The position numbers and the translations under genes are program-made. Positions 7,085 through 16,117 of a DNA stretch of 64,000 bases are shown piece by piece (position 1 is the stretch's first letter; each line of letters begins with the position of its first letter). The notes beneath the pieces were generated by a model. It saw only the letters and a list, made by a program, of their open reading frames with translations. It had not been told where the DNA came from and ran no database searches. The stretch spans positions 682,001-746,000 of the forward strand of contig NZ_LT906473.1 of the NCBI RefSeq assembly GCF_900187295.1, read 5' to 3'. Source of the stretch: Corynebacterium cystitidis. Its GTDB lineage: Bacteria > Actinomycetota > Actinomycetes > Mycobacteriales > Mycobacteriaceae.

Positions 7085-8941
7085 ATGTCCACCCAAACAC
7101 CAGCAGGCACCACGGCACCAGCGAACATTGCCGATGCGATTCTTAATGGTGAGTTTGCTCAGTTAAAAGTCGGTGAGCTGAAGGCAATGGACTTACCTAC
7201 AGAGGGGCCAGTCAGCTTAGAAATGGTTGAACTGGCTGCGCGTATCGTGGACACCTCCGGCGCACTGGAGATGCTTGCCGACTGGGACAAAGTAGATAAC
7301 CCCACTCGCTACCGAGGAGGGCGAAAGCCATACATTCAGCCGCGCGGCGCCTTAATCCTCTTGGTTCTTGTTGGCCTGCTCGGCAAGCCACTCTATGTCA
7401 GCGAAGCGGCCGAGATCTTGCGCTTTCGTCTGCCAGGCAAGGCCTGGCAGGAGATCGGGTTGAACCTTTCCCACTTCGATGACCGTCAGAATGTCCAGTG
7501 GTACTTCCGGCTGTGGCGCACTATCAAACACACCATTCGCCGGGTTATTGACCCTTACCCCGAGACCCCACATCACGGGCGGTTGACGCCGGAGAAATAC
7601 GAGGAGCTTCGGGCCACTCGCGACCCTACCTTCATTGGTCAGCGTAAGAAGCGCGCTGCCTTACTCTCCTCGGCGTTCGCGCTCGCATCTGCGCGACTGA
7701 TTGGCGACGACACTCTCACCAACTCCAAGGGAGATATGGCTATTGACGGCACCATGTTCCCGGTCACCGGCTACGGCTCTTTCGAGGGTCAGAAGCGAGT
7801 GCCTTCGACGCCTGACGCTGGCCACTATGTGCGTGAGGGCAACCACAACCCTAAAGACAATCCCCGGGCCAAGAAGTACGCTTGGGGCTTTGAGGCGACT
7901 TTCACGGTCACTAGCGGCGGTGAGTTCGGTGTCTCCGTCCCTCATTTGATTACTGGCTGTTCTATCGACAAGCCAGGCCACCGCATAGGGCTTAACGCCC
8001 GGCAGGCACTCGCTATCTATGAAGCTACCGGCCTGCCGCGCCGCTACATGTCAGGGGACATGGCCTACTCGCCCGGTGCAGCAGTAGACAACTACCAAAG
8101 GCCTATGCGTGCTGCCGGGTGGAAGCTGACTGGTGATATTCCCAACCGAGAAGAGTCACGGGGTATTCAAGGCGAGTACGAGGGTGTGGTCGTCGTTGAT
8201 GGTCAGGCCTACTGCCCGTCAATTAAGACTATGCCCCAGCTTCTTGACCCGCGCAGCGTGCTAGAAGCAGGCGAGATCACCCAGGAGCAATTCGAGACGT
8301 TTATTGCCCAGCGTGAGGCCTTACGCCTGCGCACCAAGCAGATCAACAAAGACGGTTCGGTACGCTTTTCGTGCCCGGCGCTTGAAGGAAAGGTGAGCTG
8401 TCCGGTACGCAAGGCCGACAAACAGGCGCGTCTTTCTGCTGTTAAGAAGGCACGGTCTGGCCGTGTTCCGCTGCCGCTGACTGTAAAGCAGACGCCAGCG
8501 AAGGCCCAGCAGGGCGGAATCTGTACCAAGAAGTCGGTGACCGTCCCGCTCTACATAGACAAAGGCGGAAAAGACAACCTGAACAAACATCTCCACCAAG
8601 GCCCGCCGGTTTACACCGACCAGTGGCACGACGTTTACAAGCGAGGTCGTGCTGCTGTGGAAGCCCGTAATGCCAGTGCCAAGCATGACGTTGCCTTAGG
8701 TATGGGCGACCGTGCCAAGCGGGGTATGCGTGGTTTTGACGGTTTCGCAGTGTTGCTCACCGTCCTTGTCGCGGCGTCGAATGCGTTGCGTGTTATTGGG
8801 TACCTGAAGCGTGGACGTGACGGCGACCTTGCACCCACCTCACCGGGCGGTGGTAGGCCACGCAAGAAGCGGGCGAAGGACAATGTGATTGGCGCTGCAT
8901 GGAGTAACGCACCACCCGAAGAAGATCAACAAGCCGCCTAG
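7085..8941 (+). CDS. DDE transposase, IS1182-like, 618 aa
   Basis: The start is fixed at ATG 7085 by a near-perfect ribosome site, AAGGAGGTGA (7070-7079); the open frame upstream is only an overlap with the recombinase. After a helical N-terminal domain like those of IS1182/IS5-type enzymes (PRGALILLVLVGLLGKPLYVSE), the DDE core is visible: AIDGT (D221), SGDMAYS (D325) and AAVEARN (E526). A Cys-containing insertion (FSCPALEGKVSC, GGIC) lies between the second Asp and the Glu, and a hydrophobic helix AVLLTVLVAASNALRV follows. At 618 aa it is longer than most IS1182 transposases. Its place 50 nt behind a tyrosine recombinase is unusual, since these families normally move DNA independently. Confidence 0.75.
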   Translation: MSTQTPAGTTAPANIADAILNGEFAQLKVGELKAMDLPTEGPVSLEMVELAARIVDTSGALEMLADWDKVDNPTRYRGGRKPYIQPRGALILLVLVGLLGKPLYVSEAAEILRFRLPGKAWQEIGLNLSHFDDRQNVQWYFRLWRTIKHTIRRVIDPYPETPHHGRLTPEKYEELRATRDPTFIGQRKKRAALLSSAFALASARLIGDDTLTNSKGDMAIDGTMFPVTGYGSFEGQKRVPSTPDAGHYVREGNHNPKDNPRAKKYAWGFEATFTVTSGGEFGVSVPHLITGCSIDKPGHRIGLNARQALAIYEATGLPRRYMSGDMAYSPGAAVDNYQRPMRAAGWKLTGDIPNREESRGIQGEYEGVVVVDGQAYCPSIKTMPQLLDPRSVLEAGEITQEQFETFIAQREALRLRTKQINKDGSVRFSCPALEGKVSCPVRKADKQARLSAVKKARSGRVPLPLTVKQTPAKAQQGGICTKKSVTVPLYIDKGGKDNLNKHLHQGPPVYTDQWHDVYKRGRAAVEARNASAKHDVALGMGDRAKRGMRGFDGFAVLLTVLVAASNALRVIGYLKRGRDGDLAPTSPGGGRPRKKRAKDNVIGAAWSNAPPEEDQQAA

Positions 8942-8942
8942 G

Positions 8943-8980
8943 CCACGAGACCATACAGGTCCGTGGTCTGCACCTCGTGG
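8943..8980 (+). terminator. Hairpin after the transposase
   Basis: CCACGAGACCA (8943-8953) pairs with TGGTC (8964-8968) and CTCGTGG (8974-8980), two base from the transposase stop. No long U-run follows. It could be a terminator or the structured right end of the element. Confidence 0.5.
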
Positions 8981-9149
8981 GTATGAGCTAAAACGGCTGT
9001 TTTTCAACACCAAAGAACCACAAAAATTCACCCTAAAAGACCGAAAACCGGCCTGGCAGAACCTCCGCGCTGGAAGAATTTAGCAGACCGGCCCTCTAAT
9101 CTAGTTTCGTAAATCTCCGCAGGTCAGAAGCATAAAAGTCCCAGCCCAC

Positions 9150-10586
9150 CTAGCAATCAAAGTACAGCTCAAACTCCAGTGGGGTGGGGCGCACGCGCGC
9201 CGGCTGGATCTCGTTTTCATACTTCAGGTCAATGTAGGTCTCTATCAGATCAGAGGTAAACACATCGCCCTCGATGAGGAAGTCGTGGTCTTTCTGCAAC
9301 GCTTCCAGCGAAGCCTCCAGGGAGGTTGGTGCCTGCGGGATGGACTTAGCCTCCTCCGGTGGCAACTCGTAGAGGTCTTTGTCTACCGGTTCGTGAGGCT
9401 CAATGCGATTTTTAATACCGTCCAGCCCTGCCATCAACATCGCGGCAAATCCCAGGTATGGGTTGCCCGATGGGTCGGGTGCGCGGAACTCGATGCGCTT
9501 TGCCTTCGGGTTATTGCCCGTGATCGGGATGCGCACCGCCGCGGAGCGGTTGCGCTGCGAGTACACCAGGTTGATCGGCGCCTCGTAGCCCTTGACCAGG
9601 CGGTGGTAAGAGTTCAGAGTGGGGTTAGTAAACGCCAGCACCGCGCCCGCGTGATGCAGCAGGCCACCGATGTACCAGCGTGCCATATCGCTCAAACCAC
9701 CGTAGCCGGACTCGTCATAGAACAACGGCTCCCCGTCCTTCCACAGGGACTGGTGCACGTGCATACCGGAGCCATTGTCACCAGCGACTGGCTTCGGCAT
9801 GAAGGTGGCCACCTTGCCGTAGTGGGCGGCAGTCTGCTTGATCACGTACTTGAAGGATTGCAGATCATCCGCTGCCGCCAGCAGGGTATTGAAACGGTAG
9901 TTGATCTCATTTTGTCCGGCGGTGCCTACCTCGTGGTGGAAGCGCTCCAGGTGAAAACCGTTATCGCGCAGATTCTTGGCCATCGCGTCGCGGATCTCCA
10001 ATGTCTGGTCATACGGCGGCACGGGGAAGTAGCCACCCTTCACGCGTGTCTGGTTGCCCAAGTTGGGGGAGCCGTCCAGCTTGGTGTCCTTGCCCCGGTT
10101 CCACCAACCCTCATCGGAGTCCACCTCATAAAAGGCTTGGTTGTTATCCACAAAGTACTTCACCTTGTCGAAGATGAAGAACTCAGCCTCCGCCCCCATG
10201 GAGCAGGTGTCTGCGATACCGGTGGACTGCAGATACTCCTCAGCCTTGGCTGCCACATTGCGCGGGTCGCGGGAGAAAGGCTCGCGGGTGAAAGGGTCAT
10301 TGACGAAGAACTTCATGTTCAGCGTCTTGGTAGAACGAAACGGGTCAATCTTGGCGGTAGTGACGTCTGGCAACAGGATCATGTCGGACTCGTCGATCGT
10401 CGTAAAGCCCCGCACAGAAGAACCATCAAAAGCCAGGCCCTCTTCCGCTGCCTCTTCATCGAACTCGCTGGCAGGCAGTGAGAAGTGCTGCTCGATGCCG
10501 GGGACGTCGGTGAAGCGGACATCGAGAAATTCGACGTCTTCGTCCTTAATAAACTGGATCACATCTTGAACGGACTGAAACGTCAT
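9150..10586 (-). CDS. glnA: Glutamine synthetase type I (GSI-beta)
   Basis: This 478-residue enzyme makes glutamine from glutamate, ammonia and ATP in the cytoplasm as a dodecamer. The start is the ATG at 10586 ([12 protein letters not shown]) behind AGGAG; the frame is open far upstream but that part is non-homologous. Visible motifs are the beta-grasp [30 protein letters not shown] and [20 protein letters not shown] carries the Tyr that adenylyltransferase GlnE modifies in GSI-beta, so activity control by adenylylation is expected. It is divergent from the RDD protein across 142 bp that must hold both promoters. I did not recognise an AmtR box there. Confidence 0.98.
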   Translation of the reverse strand: MTFQSVQDVIQFIKDEDVEFLDVRFTDVPGIEQHFSLPASEFDEEAAEEGLAFDGSSVRGFTTIDESDMILLPDVTTAKIDPFRSTKTLNMKFFVNDPFTREPFSRDPRNVAAKAEEYLQSTGIADTCSMGAEAEFFIFDKVKYFVDNNQAFYEVDSDEGWWNRGKDTKLDGSPNLGNQTRVKGGYFPVPPYDQTLEIRDAMAKNLRDNGFHLERFHHEVGTAGQNEINYRFNTLLAAADDLQSFKYVIKQTAAHYGKVATFMPKPVAGDNGSGMHVHQSLWKDGEPLFYDESGYGGLSDMARWYIGGLLHHAGAVLAFTNPTLNSYHRLVKGYEAPINLVYSQRNRSAAVRIPITGNNPKAKRIEFRAPDPSGNPYLGFAAMLMAGLDGIKNRIEPHEPVDKDLYELPPEEAKSIPQAPTSLEASLEALQKDHDFLIEGDVFTSDLIETYIDLKYENEIQPARVRPTPLEFELYFDC

Positions 10587-10715
10587 AGGAAAACTCCTGA
10601 CACTTGTGGTAGCTGGGTACGAACACTGTTGGCCAATCTTACAAACTAGTTGGCCCAAGCGCCGAAGAAAATTTTTCACGTCGATTATGGTTTTCGCCAC
10701 ACACGCGCACCCGAC

Positions 10716-10721
10716 TAGGCT
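10716..10721 (+). promoter_or_regulatory. -10 element, probable leaderless start
   Basis: TAGGCT, then 7 nt, then the ATG at 10729. No ribosome site is present. Confidence 0.5.
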
Positions 10722-10728
10722 GAAACCC

Positions 10729-11205
10729 ATGGCACAGAAGAAGCGCAGCTGGCTTGACGGCCCGGAAATCGCGGGCGAGAACGATGACCCACACGCACCA
10801 GGAAAGTGGCCCGGCGAAAAAATTGGGCTGCCCGAAACAGGCTCCGGCGCCCAAGCATCAGTAGCACGTCGCGCCGGGGCAGTCTTAATCGACTGGATCG
10901 TCGCATCGATCATCGCCAATTTCTTGGTTTCGTTCACAGACTTCCATATCGGTCGAGCAGGGACCCCCCTTTTAGTGTGGGTCATTCTAGGTATTATCTG
11001 CGGCTGGCTTTTCGCCCGGACACCCGGCATGGCAGTGCTGGGCATGGGTGTGGCGCGTATCGACGTCCCCGGCGCCCACGTCGGGTTCTGGCGTGCAGCG
11101 GTGCGAACCCTTCTGACCTCGTTTGTGCTGCCCGCCGCCATGGTAGACACCGACGGCCGTGGCATGCATGACCGTGCAACTGGAACTACAGTGATACGTA
11201 GCTAA
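10729..11205 (+). CDS. RDD family membrane protein
   Basis: This 158-residue protein starts at ATG 10729 ([11 protein letters not shown]), downstream of a -10 box. A hydrophilic N-terminus of about 45 residues precedes the RDD domain: [11 protein letters not shown] with the family Arg and Asp, a transmembrane helix through [11 protein letters not shown], a second ([14 protein letters not shown]) and a third near [13 protein letters not shown], ending with a D-x-R-G-M-H-D-R motif. RDD proteins are membrane proteins of uncertain role; some are Na+/H+ antiporters. Neighbour glnA is divergent and conserved next to it in related species. Confidence 0.88.
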   Translation: MAQKKRSWLDGPEIAGENDDPHAPGKWPGEKIGLPETGSGAQASVARRAGAVLIDWIVASIIANFLVSFTDFHIGRAGTPLLVWVILGIICGWLFARTPGMAVLGMGVARIDVPGAHVGFWRAAVRTLLTSFVLPAAMVDTDGRGMHDRATGTTVIRS

Positions 11206-11256
11206 AAAATTTCCTTAGCTCATTTCCGTACTAACTGAAGAGAAAGAACAGAGTTC

Positions 11257-12846
11257 GTGCTGCAGGCCCTCGCCGATAACCAAGTACTCCTCCTAGCTTT
11301 ATTGGTGGGGCTGGGCATGCTCGTTGCACGGCTGCGCATCAAAGGTATTTCGCTGGGTGCAGCTGCCGTACTCTTCGTCTCTTTGATTGTGACGGCCTAT
11401 GCCTCCACCCAGGGCGTGGAACTGCAGCTATCCCACGACATTTCCACACTAGGCCTCGTCTTGTTCGCATTTGCCATCGGTATCACCTCCGGCCCGAACT
11501 TCTTCCACACGCTGCGCACCTCCGTGGGGGAGCTGGCCGGCTACGTAGTGATTCTGGTGCTCACCGCTGGTGTGGCTTTGGGTGTGGGACGGTTGCTCGG
11601 CCTCGATATTGCCACGATTGCCGGTACGTTTGCCGGCGCGCTGACCAACACCCCAGCACTGTCTGCCGCGGGTACCTCGTCGGGAGATGCAGCCGCTGCC
11701 ACCGTGGGCTACGCCATCGCCTACATCTTCGGTGTGCTGGGCATGCTTATCTTCGCCCTAGTGGCACTGAGCAAGGCCAAGAGCGACACCGACGCGCCAG
11801 ACCCAGTACTCAACCGCACCATCGAGGTGAAACGCACCGACCGCCCCGTGGTCGAAGACGTACAGAACTACGTGGGATCTGAAATGGTGTTCTCCCGCAT
11901 TCAGCACGGAGCAGGCGGCACCATTGAAATCCCACATGTGCACACCCCCTTGGATTACGGCGATCTTGTGACCATCGTTGGCACAGAGCACCAGATGCAT
12001 CAAGCTATCGAGTACCTTGGTAAACCGTCGAAACGCTCACTCATGCTGGACCGCAAAGACCTCGACTTCAGGCGCATGACACTGTCCAACTCCACACTAG
12101 CCGGCAAAACCGTGCGTGAAATCGATGCTGAAATCGACGAACGCTTCGGCGCGTACACCTCTCGTATCCGCCGAGGTGATACCGACAAGGTGGCCGAACA
12201 AGCCGAGAAACTGCAGCTGGGTGACCGGGTGCGTATCGTCGCCCCGCACGAGAACATGAAGGATATCGCCCACTACTTCGGCGACTCCTCCCGTGGCCTG
12301 ACCGATATCAACCCAGTAGCGCTGGGCTTGGGGTTGGCGCTAGGAATTTTCCTGGGCACTATCGACATCCCCATGCCAGGAGGCGGCACGTTCTCCATCG
12401 GCGCCGCCGCAGGTGCCCTGCTGGTGGGGTTGGTGTTTGGCCGGATCGGCCGGATCGGCGGATTTGTCACGGCACTGCCGCAGACCACCTGTGCTGTGCT
12501 ATCCGAGCTGGGGCTACTGATCTTCCTGGCCGCCGCTGGTACCACAGCAGGTGCACGCATTCTAGATGCGTTTGCTGGAGGCGCCTGGCTGTCGATCCTG
12601 GTCCTGGGCGCCATTATTACCGCGACCTACGGTGCAGGGCTTTTCGTGATGATGCGCTACCTGTTCCGCATGGGTGGCACCAAACTTTCCGGCTTCCTCG
12701 CGGGTGCGCAGACACAACCGGCCGTTCTCGCGTTTTCCAATGATCGCACAGGCTCCGATCCGCGTGTAGCACTCGGATACGCCATGGTGTACCCCGTGGC
12801 GATGATCGCGAAGATTTTGACAGCGCAGATCCTTGGCGGGTTCTAG
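11257..12846 (+). CDS. sucE: Succinate/dicarboxylate exporter, AAE (aspartate:alanine exchanger) family
   Basis: This 529-residue integral membrane protein has the AAE layout: about five N-terminal helices, a central cytoplasmic region with TrkA-C-like sheets (about 185-345, including DYGDLVTIVGTEHQM and LGDRVRIVAP), then another five or so helices. The two membrane halves share the duplicated motif seen as GTFAGALTNTPALSAA and GFLAGAQTQPAVLAF. In Corynebacterium glutamicum the homologue next to lipA and glnA is SucE, which exports succinate under oxygen limitation. The start is a GTG at 11257; the ribosome site is weak (AGAGAAAG). It converges with DUF4191 with 47 nt between. Confidence 0.88.
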   Translation: MLQALADNQVLLLALLVGLGMLVARLRIKGISLGAAAVLFVSLIVTAYASTQGVELQLSHDISTLGLVLFAFAIGITSGPNFFHTLRTSVGELAGYVVILVLTAGVALGVGRLLGLDIATIAGTFAGALTNTPALSAAGTSSGDAAAATVGYAIAYIFGVLGMLIFALVALSKAKSDTDAPDPVLNRTIEVKRTDRPVVEDVQNYVGSEMVFSRIQHGAGGTIEIPHVHTPLDYGDLVTIVGTEHQMHQAIEYLGKPSKRSLMLDRKDLDFRRMTLSNSTLAGKTVREIDAEIDERFGAYTSRIRRGDTDKVAEQAEKLQLGDRVRIVAPHENMKDIAHYFGDSSRGLTDINPVALGLGLALGIFLGTIDIPMPGGGTFSIGAAAGALLVGLVFGRIGRIGGFVTALPQTTCAVLSELGLLIFLAAAGTTAGARILDAFAGGAWLSILVLGAIITATYGAGLFVMMRYLFRMGGTKLSGFLAGAQTQPAVLAFSNDRTGSDPRVALGYAMVYPVAMIAKILTAQILGGF

Positions 12847-12893
12847 CCGCCACCAACCGGGGCCAACCAGGGCTAAACAGCGCCAGCCGGGGC

Positions 12894-13685
12894 TTACTTG
12901 CCGCCGCGGCGCTCCTGCATTCGGCGCATCCGGCGGTTCATACCTGCCATGTTTTGGGCCTGTCGTGGCATGGGGCCTTTCGGCAGGCCAGCCATCTGGC
13001 CTCCGTGGGCGGCCTCCATCGCATCTAACTTCGCCGCGATGGCATACACCTCGTCCTTCTTATAATTGCGAGGAAGCTTCAGCATTTCCTTCTGCAGCTT
13101 CTTCAGAGGAACCTGGCCTTCGCCCTCGCCAACGTAAATCTCGTAAACAGGAACGCCGGCCAGCAGGCGGTCAACACGCTTATTCGTCTTATCCATCATT
13201 GGCTTCAGGCGTTTTTTGTCGCCCTCGCCAACAAGCACCACGCCGGGGTTGCCCACCACGCGGTGGATCGTGTCCATCGAACGATTCGCAGCCACACCAG
13301 TCTTGGTCACCCAGGCGATCCCCACGGTGTTCTTCATGTTTTCCAGCGTCCAGCCGGCAGCACCAGGGGTATCGCCAACCTCGTCATACATGGAACTTTC
13401 TAGGCGGCGAGTAAATACCCACAGTGCGGCCACCAGTCCAAAGAGGATACCAAAGAGGAGGAATAACCACTCAAGATTAAGTAGCAGGCCGATGAGAAAG
13501 AACACAGCAGCCACAACAACCACCGTGAGCACCATATACGGTACAAGCTTGTTATCACGCTTGCGCTGCAGCTTAAACGCCTGCCACATCTGGGAAAACG
13601 TTTGGTTCCGCTTGGCGCGTTTTGCTCGGCGCGCTTCCTTCTTCGCCGCCTTCTCGGCAGCCTTTGCACTCTTCGACTCAGCCAT
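12894..13685 (-). CDS. DUF4191 membrane protein
   Basis: 263 residues. A strongly basic N-terminus (AAEKAAKKEARRAKRAKRN) is followed by two adjacent transmembrane helices at about 48-92, then a cytoplasmic domain containing NPGVVLVGEGDKKRLKPM and a Met/Arg-rich tail. This is the actinobacterial DUF4191 family, regularly found next to lipA. Function is unknown. The start is supported by a leaderless promoter pattern directly before the ATG. Confidence 0.88.
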   Translation of the reverse strand: MAESKSAKAAEKAAKKEARRAKRAKRNQTFSQMWQAFKLQRKRDNKLVPYMVLTVVVVAAVFFLIGLLLNLEWLFLLFGILFGLVAALWVFTRRLESSMYDEVGDTPGAAGWTLENMKNTVGIAWVTKTGVAANRSMDTIHRVVGNPGVVLVGEGDKKRLKPMMDKTNKRVDRLLAGVPVYEIYVGEGEGQVPLKKLQKEMLKLPRNYKKDEVYAIAAKLDAMEAAHGGQMAGLPKGPMPRQAQNMAGMNRRMRRMQERRGGK

Positions 13686-13692
13686 GGCCCCT

Positions 13693-13698
13693 ACTTTA
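13693..13698 (-). promoter_or_regulatory. -10 element, probable leaderless start of the DUF4191 gene
   Basis: On the minus strand TAAAGT, 7 nt, then the ATG at 13685. Confidence 0.55.
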
Positions 13699-13720
13699 GC
13701 CAGACGCTGAGCAAATGCGT

Positions 13721-13765
13721 AAAAAGCCCCGCGCTGCTTGCTGCAAGAAGCGAAAAGTGCGGGGC
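13721..13765 (-). terminator. Terminator after lipA
   Basis: On the minus strand GCCCCGC pairs with GCGGGGC and is followed by TTTTT, 50 nt after the lipA stop. It separates lipA from the DUF4191 gene. Confidence 0.75.
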
Positions 13766-13814
13766 GGGGCGTCGTTAAGCGCGTACGGGCACTGCCGCAA
13801 CAACCGTAGGCGAC

Positions 13815-14864
13815 TTAAGTGCGCGAAGCACCAACCGGATGATCCTTCGACGGGCCATACTTCTCCAACAAGGTTGAGGCTTCCTGGGCGGTAGCACCCT
13901 GCGAAGTTTCCTTCAAATGCTGCAAGTTCTCCGGCAGGTCCAGGCCACGGTGCTCCATCGCCTCGACGTAGAGCTTGCCGGCGCGGTACGAGGAACGCAC
14001 CAGCGGGCCGGCCATCACAGCGCCGAAACCCATCTCATAGGCGGCGTCGCGGTACTCGATGAACTCCTCAGGCTTTACCCAACGCTCAATCGGATGGTAG
14101 TTCGGGCCCGGGCGCAGGTACTGGGTAATCGTAATGATGTCGGTACCAGCATCCACCATGTCTTGTAACGCTTGCATGACTTCCTCGCGTGTTTCGCCCA
14201 TCCCCAAAATCAGGTTGGACTTGGTAATCAGGCCGAAGTCGCGGGCCTGGCGGATCACATCCAGGGAGCGGTCATAGCGAAAGGCGGGGCGGATGCGGCG
14301 AAAGATGCGCGGCACCGTCTCCAGATTGTGGGCAAAGACCTCGGGGCGTGCCTCGAAAACTTCCTGCAGCAAATCAGGCTTACCAGAGAAGTCCGGGGTG
14401 AGGTTTTCCACGCCGGTATGCGGATTGAGCTCATGGATCTTGCGCACCACCTCGGCGTACAGCCACGCACCCTCATCCTCCAGGTCGTCGCGGGTAACAC
14501 CAGTGATGGTGGCGTAATTCAGGTTCATACCACGCACAGACTCAGCAACACGCTGGGGTTCCTCCACGTCCAGCGGTTCAGGCTTGGCGGAATTAATCTG
14601 ACAAAAGTCGCAGCGGCGCGAGCAGTTCGCCCCACCGATCAGGAAGGTAGCCTCGCGGGATTCCCAACATTCGTGAATGTTAGGGCAACCGGCCTCCTGA
14701 CACACAGTGTGCAGGTCAGCGCCTTTCACCTTGGTCTTCATGTCCTCATATTCGGGACCAGTCTTGACAGCGTTTCTAATCCAGCGCGGCTTCGACTCAA
14801 TCGGGGTTTCCATGTTGCGTACTTCAATGCGTAGCAGCCGGCGTCCTTCAGGTGCAATAGTCAC
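13815..14864 (-). CDS. lipA: Lipoyl synthase
   Basis: This 349-residue radical SAM enzyme inserts two sulfurs into protein-bound octanoyl groups. The auxiliary-cluster cysteines are in [12 protein letters not shown] and the SAM-cluster cysteines in CSRRCDFC. The C-terminal R-S-S-Y-R-A-G segment supplies the family Ser that ligates the auxiliary cluster. The GTG start at 14864 follows a -10 box and gives [12 protein letters not shown], matching the corynebacterial protein as I recall it. It is downstream of lipB, which makes its substrate, and close to the lipoyl proteins GcvH and E2. Confidence 0.98.
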   Translation of the reverse strand: MTIAPEGRRLLRIEVRNMETPIESKPRWIRNAVKTGPEYEDMKTKVKGADLHTVCQEAGCPNIHECWESREATFLIGGANCSRRCDFCQINSAKPEPLDVEEPQRVAESVRGMNLNYATITGVTRDDLEDEGAWLYAEVVRKIHELNPHTGVENLTPDFSGKPDLLQEVFEARPEVFAHNLETVPRIFRRIRPAFRYDRSLDVIRQARDFGLITKSNLILGMGETREEVMQALQDMVDAGTDIITITQYLRPGPNYHPIERWVKPEEFIEYRDAAYEMGFGAVMAGPLVRSSYRAGKLYVEAMEHRGLDLPENLQHLKETSQGATAQEASTLLEKYGPSKDHPVGASRT

Positions 14865-14871
14865 ACGCTTT

Positions 14872-14877
14872 ACCGTA
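14872..14877 (-). promoter_or_regulatory. -10 element, probable leaderless start of lipA
   Basis: On the minus strand TACGGT, 7 nt (AAAGCGT), then the GTG at 14864. This suggests lipA has its own promoter besides any read-through from lipB. Confidence 0.5.
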
Positions 14878-14923
14878 GCTTTCTTTGATTGGGGTGTCGA
14901 ATACCAGATTCAGTGCAGGGGGC

Positions 14924-15697
14924 CTAACGCCGCGGCAAACCCTTCGTGGGGTCCGGCATCGTTTTAAACGTGTGGTCTGCAACGATGAGCCGGCCAGCCA
15001 ATGCGTCATCAAGCGCAGCCAATAACGGGTCCGTGACATCATCGGGGGTGACCTCGCGGCCCAGCTCTAAGCTCATGGTGGTGTTGTCTGCATCGTCGAT
15101 GCCACACGCCACGATATGGCTGTAGTACTCAAGAGTATTGTTGCAGTTCAGCGCCAGCCCATGCATGGTCACCCCGCGTGAGATGCGAATCCCCAGCGCG
15201 GAGATCTTGCGGTCGCGCGTCGGTGCAACCGGGTCAGCTGCCGCCACTTCAGCGGGCACCCACACGCCACTGCGCCCATCAATCCGCCCGGCAGATTCCA
15301 CACCTACCTGGCGTACCGTTTGGATGATCGCTTCTTCGAGCCGGCGCACGTAGTCGACCACATCGACAGGGTCCGCCAGTTTGAGAATGGGGTAGACCAC
15401 CAGCTGGCCCTCACCGTGCCACGTGATACGCCCACCACGGTCCACATCAATCACCGGCAACCCGTTGGTGGGGCGGTCCTCAGGTTGGGTGCGCTTTCCA
15501 GCGGTATAAACACTCGGGTGCTGCAACACCAGCACAGTGTCGGGCACCTGATCGTCGGCACGCGCACGCGCAATCTCAGCCTGCATGTCCCAGGCCTGTT
15601 GATAGTCCACAAGCCCCAACCGACGCACATCAAGTGGCTCAGCTGAGGCTCGAATGGACTTGTCTGCGGGGAAAAACGGATCGCGCGGTGCAGTCAT
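14924..15697 (-). CDS. lipB: Octanoyltransferase
   Basis: This 257-residue enzyme moves octanoate from acyl carrier protein to the lipoyl-domain lysine. Visible motifs are [48 protein letters not shown] (the catalytic Lys) and HIVACGI (the acyl-accepting Cys). Length is normal for the actinobacterial enzyme. It lies between gcvH and lipA on the same strand, so acceptor protein, octanoyl transfer and sulfur insertion are encoded in series. Confidence 0.97.
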   Translation of the reverse strand: MTAPRDPFFPADKSIRASAEPLDVRRLGLVDYQQAWDMQAEIARARADDQVPDTVLVLQHPSVYTAGKRTQPEDRPTNGLPVIDVDRGGRITWHGEGQLVVYPILKLADPVDVVDYVRRLEEAIIQTVRQVGVESAGRIDGRSGVWVPAEVAAADPVAPTRDRKISALGIRISRGVTMHGLALNCNNTLEYYSHIVACGIDDADNTTMSLELGREVTPDDVTDPLLAALDDALAGRLIVADHTFKTMPDPTKGLPRR

Positions 15698-15705
15698 ACC
15701 GCCCG

Positions 15706-15711
15706 ATGTTA
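15706..15711 (-). promoter_or_regulatory. -10 element before lipB
   Basis: On the minus strand TAACAT, 8 nt, then the ATG at 15697. GGGCGG in the spacer could act as a weak ribosome site on longer transcripts. Confidence 0.4.
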
Positions 15712-15723
15712 CGCCACCGAAGT

Positions 15724-16113
15724 TTAGGACACGCCGTTTGCTTTCGCGTACTCCTCGGCAGTCATCAGTGGGCCAACCTCGGTGACCTCCACCTCAAACA
15801 GCCAGCCTTCGCCGAATGGGTCGGAGTTAATGATCTCGTAGCCATCGTGCACCGCGTCATTCACTGCGGTCACAGTCCCGGTGACAGGGCAGTACAGGTC
15901 AGACACGCTCTTGGTAGATTCGACCTCACCGCAGGTTTCGCCGGCGGTGACGGTATCGCCCACCTCAGGCAGCTCGGCAAAGACAACCTCGCCCAAACGT
16001 TCAGTAGCCACCGAGGTAATGCCAACACGCACGGTAGTGCCAGTGGCGGCCTCGGGGGTGGAGTTGATCCATTCGTGGTCTTCGGAGTAGGAAAATTCCT
16101 GGGGCATGCTCAT
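15724..16113 (-). CDS. gcvH: Glycine cleavage system H protein
   Basis: This 129-residue lipoyl carrier shuttles the aminomethyl group between the P, T and L proteins. The start is the ATG at 16113 ([15 protein letters not shown]), backed by AAAGGAT; the longer open frame runs back into gcv[14 protein letters not shown] carries the lipoylated Lys, and the family C-terminal pattern [13 protein letters not shown] is present. It begins 4 nt after the gcvT stop, so its ribosome site lies inside the gcvT 3' end and translation is probably coupled. Confidence 0.97.
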   Translation of the reverse strand: MSMPQEFSYSEDHEWINSTPEAATGTTVRVGITSVATERLGEVVFAELPEVGDTVTAGETCGEVESTKSVSDLYCPVTGTVTAVNDAVHDGYEIINSDPFGEGWLFEVEVTEVGPLMTAEEYAKANGVS

Positions 16114-16117
16114 GTGC

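Larger units (their letters stand above)
4823..8980 (+). mobile_element. Three-gene mobile module: two tyrosine recombinases and a DDE transposase
   Basis: Three co-directional genes lie head to tail: a degenerate recombinase relative (frameshifted), a tyrosine recombinase and a long DDE transposase, closed by a hairpin at 8943-8980. The outer limits are set by the genes and hairpin only. I found no convincing terminal inverted repeats, target duplication or tRNA att site. The grouping resembles Tn554-like or recombinase-in-trio logic but with a DDE enzyme as third member. Confidence 0.6.

Noticed and set aside
8889..9083. 64-aa frame over the transposase end
   Set aside because: Mostly overlaps the transposase and its hairpin; composition is not protein-like and no ribosome site.
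4823..9150. Terminal inverted repeats of the mobile module
   Set aside because: Short matches such as GTGGT/ACCAC at 4293-4310 and near 8960 are too short and too common to call element ends.
9285..10481. 398-aa open frame antisense to glnA
   Set aside because: It mirrors glnA codon bias, has no ribosome site and no recognisable domain; glnA itself is certain.
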